Below are positions 24,152 through 32,886 of a stretch of 49,870 nucleotides of DNA, in pieces. Position 1 is the stretch's first letter. Each line of letters opens with the position of its first letter. Under the pieces are notes generated by a model that was not told where the DNA came from, did no database searches, and worked only from the letters and a program-made list of their open reading frames with translations. Source of the DNA: Coriobacteriia bacterium (GTDB lineage: Bacteria; Actinomycetota; Coriobacteriia; WRKU01; WQUG01); NCBI GenBank assembly GCA_009778715.1, contig WRFR01000012.1, positions 1-49,870 on the forward strand. The letters run 5' to 3'. Made by a program: the position numbers and the translations under genes.

Positions 24152-26659
24152 ATGAAAACACAGGGGAAGAAAGTCCTGCAACGGTCGGTTTTGGTCAGCA
24201 TGGCGGCGGCTTTGATTATGGCGGGCTTTGCGACACAACCCGCCTCTCTGCAGGCGGAACCAACGACACCTACGCCGCAGGTGCTACCTGCGCCAACGAT
24301 CGGCTCGCCAGACGTAACAGTTAGTACGGAAGCGAGCCTGACGGCGGTGGTGGCGGCTGCGCCAACAGGCACGCAATACGTGATCGCGATTTCCGGTACG
24401 ATCAAGCTGACTCAGACACTGATTATTAATGCAGGTAAAAATATCATTCTGACCGGAGGCGGTACGCTTTCTGGCGCTGGTGATTTTGATGATATAACGG
24501 TGAGCGGCAGATACAACTCGGTTCCGGGCGCCATACTAACACTTGCAGATATCACGATCACCCATGATGCGGGTAAAACTGGCCGGGGAATTTACGTAGA
24601 TGTATCATCGGGCGACCGCACGGTAGCCACGCTTAATATCGTCGACGGGGCGCTGATCACCGGTAATAACTACGTTTATACAGACAATGACAACCGCTAC
24701 TATATCGGTTCATTTTATTCAGGCGGCGGTGTCTTTTGCTATGGCATCCTCAATATGTGGGGTGGAGTAATTAGCCATAACAGTGTAAGCACCAATATAA
24801 GCACTCTTGATGATCTCTGCAATGGCCTTGGCTGTGGAGGAGGAGTTGCGGTAGCCTACGTAAGCGCGTACGGGCCTTTCCCGCCATCTACCACCTTTAA
24901 CATGTATGGAGGAACCATCAGCGACAACAGTGCGAGCAACAAGGGTGGTGGTGTCTTCCTGGCGGAAGGCGTACCTGACAACGTGATGGTCATGTCAGGA
25001 GGCACGATCACAGGCAATACGGCAGGCGTCAATGGCGGAGGAGTTGCGGTTGGGTATTCTACCTCGTGGGTGATGACTACTGGTAGCGACATGTACAATA
25101 CGCTTCTCGTTTCAGGGGGCAGTATTACCAATAACAGTGCGGCGGCCTGTGGTGGCGGCATCTACAGCAAAGGCGCCAGCATCGTGACTGTCACGGGCGA
25201 CGCGCTGATCTCGAAAAACAAAGCGGCCTGTGGCGGGGGTATATACTCAGAGGGTAACACGGGAATGTCGCCTAATGTTTTTGATGCGGGTGTAGTTCCG
25301 TACGTTGAGGTCGGCTATAGCACCACCACAAACATCGAGGGGGGTAGCATCACCGGCAATACCGCCACGGTAGCTGGTGGAGGCGTCTATAACAGTGGCC
25401 TTGGGGCAGACTATATTGTTGCCTCAGACAGTGTATACAACTGTGGTATCGAGCTCGGAGGCAGCCTTAATGGTTATGGTTATACGAGTATTACCGACGG
25501 TTACTATGACGCCTATTTTTTGGGGGACTACCCCAGCGTTACGACCGTGACCGGCGGTACGATATCTGGTAACAGCGCCCCGACCGGCGGCGGCTTTTAC
25601 AATACGGGCGTCTTGAACGTTTCTGGAGGAGCGGTGTCAAACAACAAGGCGACCTCTGGCGGTAACGGGGGTGGTATCTATAACGATGCAAGCGCCTTTG
25701 AATTCCCACCTGTGTTGAAAGCCCTGTTAGCGAACGCGCAGTATATGACATATGACCATGTGGCTGAGGTGGCGCAGTCTCGGGGCGATGACCCGCCAAG
25801 TTATCCTACTCTTGTTCCTCTTGACTATGTCGCCCATGGCAGTCTGACGATCTCTGGTGCGGCAACTGTCTCAGACAATACGGCCCAAAACGGGGGAGGC
25901 GTCTACAACTCGCAGGATGCCACCACTACGGTCAAGGCTGAGGCTACGCTTACTGACAATAGCGCAAAAGCAGACGGCGGCGGTATCTATACCAAAGACT
26001 ATGCGCAGCTCTTTGTCGAGCAGGGCGCGACCTTTACGGACAACTCAGCAGCGCTCGCAGCCATGCGCAAGCCTGCCGATGACGCTCTCTACGCCCAGCA
26101 AATCCAGGCAAGCTCGTGGACCATGCCCTTTACTCAGGGTTACAACAACTACGACATCAACTACCAAGGCTTTAAGCTTACCATCCTTGCTGACACAGGA
26201 GGAGCCGCTGTATCTGCGACCGACCCGGCGATAGCTACCGGAAAAGTGCAGCTTAAAGCAACGCCAGCTTCTGGCTATACCTTTACGGGCTGGTCCGTGG
26301 AAAGCTTGGGGGCGGTTACCTTAAGCAGTGCAACAGATCCTGACGCAACCTTTATCATGCCCTTCGCTGATGTGACGATCACCGCACACTTTGCGCCACA
26401 GTCTTCAGAACCTGCAAAGCCGTCGGCTCCGGTCAATCCGTCAAAGCCTGCTGAGCCAAAGCAGACTCCAAAGAAGTCAACTCCGCAGGCTTCAAAGAAG
26501 TCGACGCCAGCTGCTCAGACATCTACGTCAGCGGTAGCGCATACTGCGTCAAGCAGCCTGCCTGAGACAGGAGACGTCTTAAGTACGATCGGCCTGCTGG
26601 TTGCGGTAGCCTTTGCGCTGTCGCTTTCGGCGTTCTTACGTCGGCGGAGGCGCGCGTGA
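24152..26659 (+). CDS. LPXTG surface protein with beta-helix (right-handed) repeats
   Basis: An 835-residue cell-wall protein. After a signal peptide (SMAAALIMAGFATQPASLQA) there are about a dozen imperfect repeats of the type GGTISGNSA...GGGVYN (about 90-640), the pattern of right-handed beta-helix (pectate-lyase-like) adhesins. A bacterial-repeat domain follows (residues 660-740, ASGYTFTGWSVES, PFADVTITAHF), then a Pro/Ser/Lys-rich wall-spanning stretch. It ends in LPETGD, a hydrophobic helix and RRRRRA, the sorting signal for sortase anchoring. It is followed by a strong terminator. The ligand is unknown. Confidence 0.88.
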   Translation: MKTQGKKVLQRSVLVSMAAALIMAGFATQPASLQAEPTTPTPQVLPAPTIGSPDVTVSTEASLTAVVAAAPTGTQYVIAISGTIKLTQTLIINAGKNIILTGGGTLSGAGDFDDITVSGRYNSVPGAILTLADITITHDAGKTGRGIYVDVSSGDRTVATLNIVDGALITGNNYVYTDNDNRYYIGSFYSGGGVFCYGILNMWGGVISHNSVSTNISTLDDLCNGLGCGGGVAVAYVSAYGPFPPSTTFNMYGGTISDNSASNKGGGVFLAEGVPDNVMVMSGGTITGNTAGVNGGGVAVGYSTSWVMTTGSDMYNTLLVSGGSITNNSAAACGGGIYSKGASIVTVTGDALISKNKAACGGGIYSEGNTGMSPNVFDAGVVPYVEVGYSTTTNIEGGSITGNTATVAGGGVYNSGLGADYIVASDSVYNCGIELGGSLNGYGYTSITDGYYDAYFLGDYPSVTTVTGGTISGNSAPTGGGFYNTGVLNVSGGAVSNNKATSGGNGGGIYNDASAFEFPPVLKALLANAQYMTYDHVAEVAQSRGDDPPSYPTLVPLDYVAHGSLTISGAATVSDNTAQNGGGVYNSQDATTTVKAEATLTDNSAKADGGGIYTKDYAQLFVEQGATFTDNSAALAAMRKPADDALYAQQIQASSWTMPFTQGYNNYDINYQGFKLTILADTGGAAVSATDPAIATGKVQLKATPASGYTFTGWSVESLGAVTLSSATDPDATFIMPFADVTITAHFAPQSSEPAKPSAPVNPSKPAEPKQTPKKSTPQASKKSTPAAQTSTSAVAHTASSSLPETGDVLSTIGLLVAVAFALSLSAFLRRRRRA

Positions 26660-26705
26660 AGTGAGCCAGCGCCAGCGCTCGTAGACCTGAAATCCTCTCT
26701 CGCGC

Positions 26706-26735
26706 AAAAAGCCCCCTCCCAGGAGGGGGCTTTTT
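26706..26735. terminator. Strong bidirectional terminator after the beta-helix adhesin
   Basis: AAAAAGCCCCCTCC and GGAGGGGGCTTTTT form a perfect 14-bp stem with a two-base loop, with T-run and A-run flanks. Confidence 0.95.
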
Positions 26736-26942
26736 GTATCTTCTGGTAAATTTTTTTAATTAATACGGTAGAAAAAGGTAACGTTTTCCACTTGAGTTCC
26801 CCTACATGATAAAGACGTTGAAATAAGCACGGCTTATGACGCTTTTTGCTCGATGGCACAGAGGGTTTTGAGAAAGTGAATAAGCTGCAATAACTTGGCT
26901 CCAGGTGCTGGAGCTTGGAGACAAGAGAACGGGGGGGGCAGA

Positions 26943-29183
26943 GTGACGGTACGCCTTGCGATTAAAAAGGCAATAATTGTAGTGCTGGTGACTGCCTGTG
27001 TTATATCGGCAGGCGTAATTCCCTGCTCGGTATACGACGCGAATGGGACGATTGATTCTTCGGCGCAACCAGCCGGGTTATCTTCAACGGAGACGACCGG
27101 GCAAGCTGCTTCGTCATGCAGCACAGAAAGCGCTTTAGTACCGGCTGACCAGCCTTCCAATGTTACGACGACCGAGACGCCCAGTGTCGCTCCCACCAAC
27201 CCTGGTGTCGTAAGTCCTGCACCGTCAACTATCACTACAGTGGCGCCGAAGCCTACAGTGGTGCCGAAGCCTACAGTCGCGCCATCCGTGCAGAGCCCGA
27301 CAGTTGCGCCATCTGCCCCCTTAGTAACTGCGGGCCCGAATCTGAGTCTCAACGGGTTAATAGGTATTCAGGCAACGGATGCGATCATTGACATGGACTT
27401 GAGCAGTATGTACTTTGGTTCAGTCAAGAACGACTCTGATTACTTCTATCAGCATGCGCCTGCGACTACTTCGTATGGATCAATCAACAATGCTTATCCA
27501 CCCTATGTACGCTATGACCCCGCATACTTCAAGTGGGACTGGAACGCCAGCGATAATTATTCGACCAGCTATGTCGTCATGCATACGATGCTCCTCAACC
27601 AGATCGCCGACCCCAACGCCTCGGATATCAACGCAGCAAGCAATATCATCAAAGGCAACTTCATCGCTTATTGCACGGACAAAGACTATAGCTACTGGGC
27701 TGATGTCGCACTACAAGGCGCGCTTCTGTCAGACTACCGCCCAGTCACGCAGCTCACGCCAGATATGCAGGCTAAGATTCGCTGGATAGTGGAACATTCG
27801 CTTGAAGTGGAAAACTGGCAGGAAGTACTTGCCGATGTGGGCCTGCAGCCGAGCGACCTGAGTTCCAACAATGCCCTCCTGGCAGCCCCCTTCCAGACGT
27901 ATCCAACTGCCTACCCAAATGGTCAACCTAACGGGATATCTGCATCGGACGCACAGTCCGGCATCTTCAACGGCGCAGAAGCGATGATCTATTACTGCAC
28001 CCAATTGTCTATCTGGGAGCTTTTGCGTGGAACTGAAGGCAACCCTGACAACGGTTCGTTTCTTACTGACACGTATTGGATAAACCCTTACGCGAATCCG
28101 GATCTCTATCCCAGTACTTCCGCGGTCGTCACAAAGCTCTGTCAAGCGATCCTGGATAAAGTGGCCGGGATAAACGATACCAATTATGGCAACCAGTACA
28201 CGAACTATCGCCCGGAGATTAGCGTGGCTGCCGATCAGTCGCAAGCCACGATCAGCGGCACCTATTATCATATCCCGGTGAGTTGCACGCAGGTCAACGT
28301 AATTCCTACCACTGATCCGCACGTGGTCACGATACAGCCAGACGATCAAGTGACCTACACGGTGACCGCGGACGGGGGAGTGGCCAGATTCGACAATGGG
28401 AGTACGTCGATTACGGCTAATTATTCTGATACCGTGACGCTGCTTTTGCCTCTCGGTTATACGGGGCCGGTCAGCATCGAGGCATCGGTTGCCAACGCAA
28501 GCACTGCCGATGGTAACTATTACTACCTGACCGAGATCGGCGCTTATCCGATGGATGAGTCGCTCCAAAGCAGGTTCCAGGCGATGGTAACAGCGGGTTT
28601 TATCGAAGGACGCCCGCAGACTGACCTGCAGTTCAATAGCGAGGGCTATTCACAGGAGACGACGCTGACTGGCAGTAAATACCTTACCGGTATCACGAGT
28701 ACCGATAAGGTCTTCAGCTTCACACTCGATGAGATCAACGTTTTGGGCGGGTCGGTGACAAACTCCGCGATCCAGACGGCGCAGGTTACGGGGGCGGGTA
28801 GTTTCTCGTTCGAATTGACTGATCTTCAGCCCGGCGACCACCGCTTCTATCGTATAAGCGAACAAGTGCCCAACCCGGTTCCAAGAGGTTGGACATATGA
28901 CACAAATTACTATGACGTATCAGTTTGGGTATCAACCGATGGGGTGTTGAGCGTCACGTATTATCTCAACGGCTTACGCGCGAATATCCGGGGTACGCCC
29001 GACTTCACAAACGCCTTTGCGGGACCACGTCTGCCTGATGCCGGCGGCGTTGGTGTGATCGCCTTCATACTCATGGGAGCGCTGATGATGTTGCTTCCCA
29101 GTGCGGTGTTCATTCAGTTACAGAGGAGACGAGAGTACTTGAAGGAGGGCGGCGACAACGAAGCAAAAGAAACAGACAGCTAG
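26943..29183 (+). CDS. Thioester-domain surface adhesin with sortase signal (pilus tip candidate)
   Basis: A 746-residue wall protein starting at GTG 26943 (MTVRLAIKKAIIVVLVTACVISAGVIP, a signal peptide). A Thr/Val/Pro stalk (about 40-135) precedes a thioester domain in which FIAYCTDKDY (Cys244) and YYCTQLSIWELL (Gln354, the TQxxxW motif) would form an internal Cys-Gln thioester for covalent host or surface binding. The C-terminal part (GAGSFSFELTDLQPGDHRFYRISE) looks like an FctA/Spy0128-type isopeptide pilin domain. The sorting signal is LPDAGG, a variant of LPXTG, followed by a helix and basic tail. It leads the pilin-sortase operon. Confidence 0.85.
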   Translation: MTVRLAIKKAIIVVLVTACVISAGVIPCSVYDANGTIDSSAQPAGLSSTETTGQAASSCSTESALVPADQPSNVTTTETPSVAPTNPGVVSPAPSTITTVAPKPTVVPKPTVAPSVQSPTVAPSAPLVTAGPNLSLNGLIGIQATDAIIDMDLSSMYFGSVKNDSDYFYQHAPATTSYGSINNAYPPYVRYDPAYFKWDWNASDNYSTSYVVMHTMLLNQIADPNASDINAASNIIKGNFIAYCTDKDYSYWADVALQGALLSDYRPVTQLTPDMQAKIRWIVEHSLEVENWQEVLADVGLQPSDLSSNNALLAAPFQTYPTAYPNGQPNGISASDAQSGIFNGAEAMIYYCTQLSIWELLRGTEGNPDNGSFLTDTYWINPYANPDLYPSTSAVVTKLCQAILDKVAGINDTNYGNQYTNYRPEISVAADQSQATISGTYYHIPVSCTQVNVIPTTDPHVVTIQPDDQVTYTVTADGGVARFDNGSTSITANYSDTVTLLLPLGYTGPVSIEASVANASTADGNYYYLTEIGAYPMDESLQSRFQAMVTAGFIEGRPQTDLQFNSEGYSQETTLTGSKYLTGITSTDKVFSFTLDEINVLGGSVTNSAIQTAQVTGAGSFSFELTDLQPGDHRFYRISEQVPNPVPRGWTYDTNYYDVSVWVSTDGVLSVTYYLNGLRANIRGTPDFTNAFAGPRLPDAGGVGVIAFILMGALMMLLPSAVFIQLQRRREYLKEGGDNEAKETDS

Positions 29184-29200
29184 AAACAGGAAAGGTAATC

Positions 29201-29239
29201 ATGACAAGTAAGTTAGGAAGAGGTGTGAAAGAAGTATGA
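29201..29239 (+). CDS. Possible 12-codon leader ORF before the pilin gene
   Basis: ATG 29201 is preceded by AGGAAAGG and encodes a short basic peptide (MTSKLGRGVKEV). Its TGA overlaps the pilin ATG as ATGA at 29236-29239, so the two could be translationally coupled. It could also be chance. Confidence 0.3.
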   Translation: MTSKLGRGVKEV

Positions 29240-30882
29240 AAAAAGTTAAGAAGAGAGTGATCGGCCTGTTGTTGGCGTTTGCGATGCTAGCCATGCTGGT
29301 CGCAGGCGGTGTGCCTGCAGCACTGGCAGCCGGTCCATCAGCAGTCGACATTGTCGTACACGCGCCGTCACAACCGGCGGGTATGACGCTCGATGGACGT
29401 ACGATAAGCCTATACAAGATATTCGATCTGTCCTGGGACGGAGCGGATGCCTACACCTACAAGATCAACTCAGCGTTTGATACCAGCGCGTATCGCAGTG
29501 CATTGAACACAGCGCTGGGTACAAGCTTCGCTTCGGGCGACGATATACTGGACTACCTCCAGGGCACGCCTGACATGGAAGCTTTTGGCGCAGCGACGCT
29601 CAAGTATGTTGAAGCATCGGGCATCAGCTACACCTACTCTGCGACAGCCACAGGCGCATCCCACACATTCACTGGTTGTGCTTTGGGTTACTATCTGGTG
29701 ACCGGCAGCGTACCGGCGCTTGATCCCAACAAAGAAGATGATGTGGTGTATTCTGCCGCCGTGCTGGTGACAAACGCGGATCTTTCTGGCGAGTTCGATA
29801 TCGACCTGAAGCTTGATATGCCGAGCATCAACAAATGGGTTTATGATACGACTTCTAGTTCCTGGGGCAAGACTACTGACGCCAATATCGGCGATACCGT
29901 GCAGTTTAAGCTGACGTCCACGGTTCCTGACAGGACGGGCTATGGCAGCTATACCTTCATTATGCATGATACGCTGAGCGCGGGCCTCACTCCGTCTTGG
30001 TCGCCTAACGCGCCGACTGCTGCTGACTTCAAGATTACGATCGGTGGCGTTGACCTTACGGCAGCAGATTACACCGTGACACCGCTCAGCCCGCAGGCAG
30101 GCGATGGGAGCTATGCCTTCAGTATCGACTTCAATAACTTCATGAAATATGACACTGATGCTGAGATCGTGGTGACCTATAGCGCTGTTTTGAACTCAAA
30201 CGCGAAGGTCTCTACGAGTGATAACATCAAGGAGAACCCGAACACTGCCTCTCTTGAGTACAGCAATAACCCCAATGACACTGGCGAAGGTGGCAGCACG
30301 AACACGACGACCGATCATGAAGTCGACGTATACACCTACGCACTCGATATCTACAAGTACACGGGCACATTAGGTTCTGGCGACACGGCGTTAGCTCTGG
30401 CTAAGTTTGAATTACGGACAAATGCTACTGACGCCAGTACAGCAGTCAAGTTCACGAGTTCAGGCGCGGGTGCCCCCTACTGTGTTGATAACGTCAAAGG
30501 GACGATCACGACGCTGGTCTCGGGCGACGATGGCATGATCCATGTGGCCGGTTTAGACGAGGGAACCTATTATCTGGTCGAGACGCAGGCGCCTGATGGC
30601 TATAATCCACTTTCTGCTCCGATCCCCCTAACGATCGATGCGACGATGGATACCTCTAGTGTTAAAGGTGTGACAGCGATCAGCTACTCCTATAAGGATA
30701 CAAAGGGCGACACCGTAAACATGAGCAGTGACAAGTTGGATGTGCAGAACAACAGCGGCAACGTGCTGCCAGCAACGGGTGGTATTGGCACGACGATATT
30801 TACGATTGTCGGCGCAACGGTGATGATCGTAGTACTGATCGTGCTTGTCGCCCGCCGGAAGCTTCGCAAAAACGAGGAATGA
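29236..30882 (+). CDS. Major pilin (SpaA/SpaD-type, LPXTG, isopeptide domains)
   Basis: A 548-residue shaft pilin. After the signal peptide (LLLAFAMLAMLVAGGVPAALA) there is an N-terminal domain, then the pilin-motif segment SINKWVYD with the linking Lys. A fimbrial isopeptide D2-like domain (DANIGDTVQFKLTSTVP through VVTYSAVLN) and a Cna_B/SpaA-like domain with the E-box YYLVETQAPDGY follow. The protein ends LPATGG, a hydrophobic helix and RRKLRKNEE. The class C sortase downstream would join the Thr of LPATG to the pilin-motif Lys of the next subunit. Confidence 0.92.
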   Translation: MKKVKKRVIGLLLAFAMLAMLVAGGVPAALAAGPSAVDIVVHAPSQPAGMTLDGRTISLYKIFDLSWDGADAYTYKINSAFDTSAYRSALNTALGTSFASGDDILDYLQGTPDMEAFGAATLKYVEASGISYTYSATATGASHTFTGCALGYYLVTGSVPALDPNKEDDVVYSAAVLVTNADLSGEFDIDLKLDMPSINKWVYDTTSSSWGKTTDANIGDTVQFKLTSTVPDRTGYGSYTFIMHDTLSAGLTPSWSPNAPTAADFKITIGGVDLTAADYTVTPLSPQAGDGSYAFSIDFNNFMKYDTDAEIVVTYSAVLNSNAKVSTSDNIKENPNTASLEYSNNPNDTGEGGSTNTTTDHEVDVYTYALDIYKYTGTLGSGDTALALAKFELRTNATDASTAVKFTSSGAGAPYCVDNVKGTITTLVSGDDGMIHVAGLDEGTYYLVETQAPDGYNPLSAPIPLTIDATMDTSSVKGVTAISYSYKDTKGDTVNMSSDKLDVQNNSGNVLPATGGIGTTIFTIVGATVMIVVLIVLVARRKLRKNEE

Positions 30883-30935
30883 TTAAGACGTTCAATCAGG
30901 CTTATTACGATAAGCCAGGGTGATAGCTTAAAGCA

Positions 30936-30973
30936 TGCTGGTCCCAGAGGCATACCGCTTTCTGGGGCCAGCA
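30936..30973 (+). terminator. Hairpin between pilin and sortase genes (attenuator candidate)
   Basis: TGCTGGTCCCAGA (30936-30948) pairs with TCTGGGGCCAGCA (30961-30973) over 13 bp with one wobble, loop of 12 nt. No T-run follows. It could reduce read-through so that pilin is made in excess over sortase. Confidence 0.55.
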
Positions 30974-31021
30974 CTGCACGGGAAAGGGTTCGACATAGGT
31001 CAAGGAAACGATAAGTGGGTC

Positions 31022-31852
31022 ATGCGCAGGCGCATTTTCACAACCAGCATACTTGTGGTGGTCTTTCTGATTGGGCTGGCGGTGATGCTGTATCCCGTCA
31101 TCAGCAACTACTGGAACACCTTAGTGCAATCGCGAGTTGTCTCTAACTACACTAAAACGGTCAACCAGATGGACGACGGGCAGATTCGTGCATTGATGGC
31201 GGCGGCGCAAGCTTATAATGAGCAGCTACCCAATAGCTTGGATCGCTTCGCTCTGTCTTCGGATCAGTACGCTCGATACAACTCGATACTGGATGTCGGT
31301 CAGGATGGAGTCATTGGCACCCTGACGATACCGAAGATATCAGTCAAACTCCCGATTTATCATGGTACCGATCCAACGGTCCTTGAAGTGGGTTTAGGGC
31401 ATTTACCCGGGTCGTCGTTTCCCATTGGTGGAGCTGGCACGCACACCGCGATCAGCGGGCATAGGGGGCTTCCTTCCGCGGAACTTTTGAGCCATATTGA
31501 TCGCCTGGTCGTCGGGGATCGCTTTCAGATCACCGTGCTTAAGCATGTGGCGACGTATCAAGTTGATCAGATTAAAGTGGTGCTGCCCGACGACCTGGAT
31601 GATCTAGCCTTTCAACCGGGGCAGGATCTGGCAACACTTATCACCTGTACGCCCTATGGCGTCAACACGCACCGCCTGCTTGTGCGCGGCCACCGGGTCG
31701 CTGATCAGGCGCCGATGCAAGTCAGGACTCCGGCGTTTGATGCGACGACTCTGGAGATCCTTATTGCGGTTTTGCTGCTGGTAATGGTGGGCATTGCCTT
31801 CAGTTTGAAGTTCAGGAAGAAAAAAAGAAGTTCGGACGCTGATGTTACTTGA
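31022..31852 (+). CDS. Class C (pilus) sortase
   Basis: A 276-residue sortase with membrane helices at both ends (about 6-28 and 241-263), as in pilus-polymerising class C enzymes. The catalytic triad is visible: SGHRGLP (His147), LITCTPYGVNTHR (Cys209) and LLVRG (Arg222). A lid motif is not obvious. It should polymerise the LPATG pilin and add the LPDAG adhesin. The ATG at 31022 follows AGTGGG; an earlier in-frame start at 30935 would run through the hairpin and is unlikely. No housekeeping sortase is in the window. Confidence 0.92.
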   Translation: MRRRIFTTSILVVVFLIGLAVMLYPVISNYWNTLVQSRVVSNYTKTVNQMDDGQIRALMAAAQAYNEQLPNSLDRFALSSDQYARYNSILDVGQDGVIGTLTIPKISVKLPIYHGTDPTVLEVGLGHLPGSSFPIGGAGTHTAISGHRGLPSAELLSHIDRLVVGDRFQITVLKHVATYQVDQIKVVLPDDLDDLAFQPGQDLATLITCTPYGVNTHRLLVRGHRVADQAPMQVRTPAFDATTLEILIAVLLLVMVGIAFSLKFRKKKRSSDADVT

Positions 31853-31895
31853 AATGCGTCTGACGAGCAGGAAGATAATGGTTACCGCGGCGTGC

Positions 31896-32081
31896 TATAA
31901 TCTGTAGCAGTTTACTGCAGTGAAGAGAGCGTAGCCAAAGGTGGGGGGAGTTCGACTAAACCCGATCTCAGGCCTTTGATACCCGATCCATTGCATGTAC
32001 AGGCGAGGTAGTGCCGGGTAACAGAGGGCGAAAGTCTTCCTGTGTCTGTTGCAAAGAGCTAAACAGGTACGGGAGGGTTTC
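31896..32081 (+). promoter_or_regulatory. Promoter and structured leader of the sigma-factor gene
   Basis: TATAAT lies at 31896-31901, 180 bp before the start, which leaves a long leader. Several complementary pairs are visible: CAAAGG with CCTTTG, TACCCG with CGGGTA, and AACAGA with TCTGTT, in nested order. This suggests a folded RNA. It did not match any riboswitch class I could recall with confidence. Confidence 0.4.
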
Positions 32082-32720
32082 ATGGGAACAGAGGTTAATT
32101 GTAGGCTACGAGAGACTCAATCGATGTCCGCGTGTCGGGAGGTCGACTTAGTCAGGAGAGCCCAAAAGGGTTCGCAACAGGCTCTGGCCGAGTTATACCA
32201 ACACTACTACCCTCAGTTCTATCATTTTGCGCGCAAGCGCCTTCCTTCAGACGATCAGGCGATCGATTGTGTGCAGTCAGCATTCCTCTATGCAATCGTT
32301 CATATCAAAGAGCTGCATAATCCTAATAGTTTCAGAGCCTGGCTCTACCGGATCTGCTCGTCAGAAATATCAGCTGTTTATAAATTAAAGAAGCGCGATA
32401 ATACCATGGTGTCACTTGACGAGATGACCACAGAGCAGATAGGCGCCTATAAAGAACTTCTGATCACAGCGGAGTCGTCGCAGAAGCCGCGGGACTTGGT
32501 GGTTCGGCAAGATGTGCTTCTGGAATGCCTTAAACACCTGACAGAAAATCAGAAGAACATAATCATCATGCGCTACTATGGCGGACTCAAGCTCGTGGAG
32601 ATCGCTGAAGTGCTCGATATCTCGCAGGAGACGGCACGAAAACGCTTGCATGATGCGCTCGCCGCCTTGCGTAAGAACTGTGAGTTCTTCTCGCCAGAGA
32701 TCTTTTTAACTAACGATTAG
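32082..32720 (+). CDS. RNA polymerase sigma factor, ECF-like sigma-70 family
   Basis: A 212-residue sigma factor. Region 2 (about 24-90) is seen as LVRRAQKGSQQALAELYQHYYPQFYHFARKRL and FRAWLYRICSSEI. Region 4 (about 145-200) is seen as HLTENQKNIIIMRYYGGLKLVEIAEVLDISQETARKRLHDAL, an HTH. No anti-sigma gene is adjacent. The ATG at 32082 has GGGAGG upstream. Lying directly downstream of the pilus operon, it may control surface genes, but this is inference from position. Confidence 0.88.
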   Translation: MGTEVNCRLRETQSMSACREVDLVRRAQKGSQQALAELYQHYYPQFYHFARKRLPSDDQAIDCVQSAFLYAIVHIKELHNPNSFRAWLYRICSSEISAVYKLKKRDNTMVSLDEMTTEQIGAYKELLITAESSQKPRDLVVRQDVLLECLKHLTENQKNIIIMRYYGGLKLVEIAEVLDISQETARKRLHDALAALRKNCEFFSPEIFLTND

Positions 32721-32886
32721 AAAGCGCCTGTTCTTTCTAACCCAAACTGGCCCATCCAAAATCTGTCAATAGCATTTATAGATTTTCTGCGAAGAGCTTT
32801 ATCATGGTCTGCAGGTGCTTTTTGCACGGCGTATAATAAAAGCCTCAATGTATATCGCGGGTTCACGCCCGAAAGAGGTGTAATAG

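Noticed and set aside
24700..26050. Glycine-rich repeats in the adhesin taken as a possible DNA repeat array or CRISPR
   Set aside because: The repetition is at protein level with varied codons and no regular spacing; it fits beta-helix coils.
27729..28568. 279-codon minus-strand frame opposite the thioester adhesin
   Set aside because: It is a shadow with no motif; the plus-strand protein has clear domains and a sorting signal.
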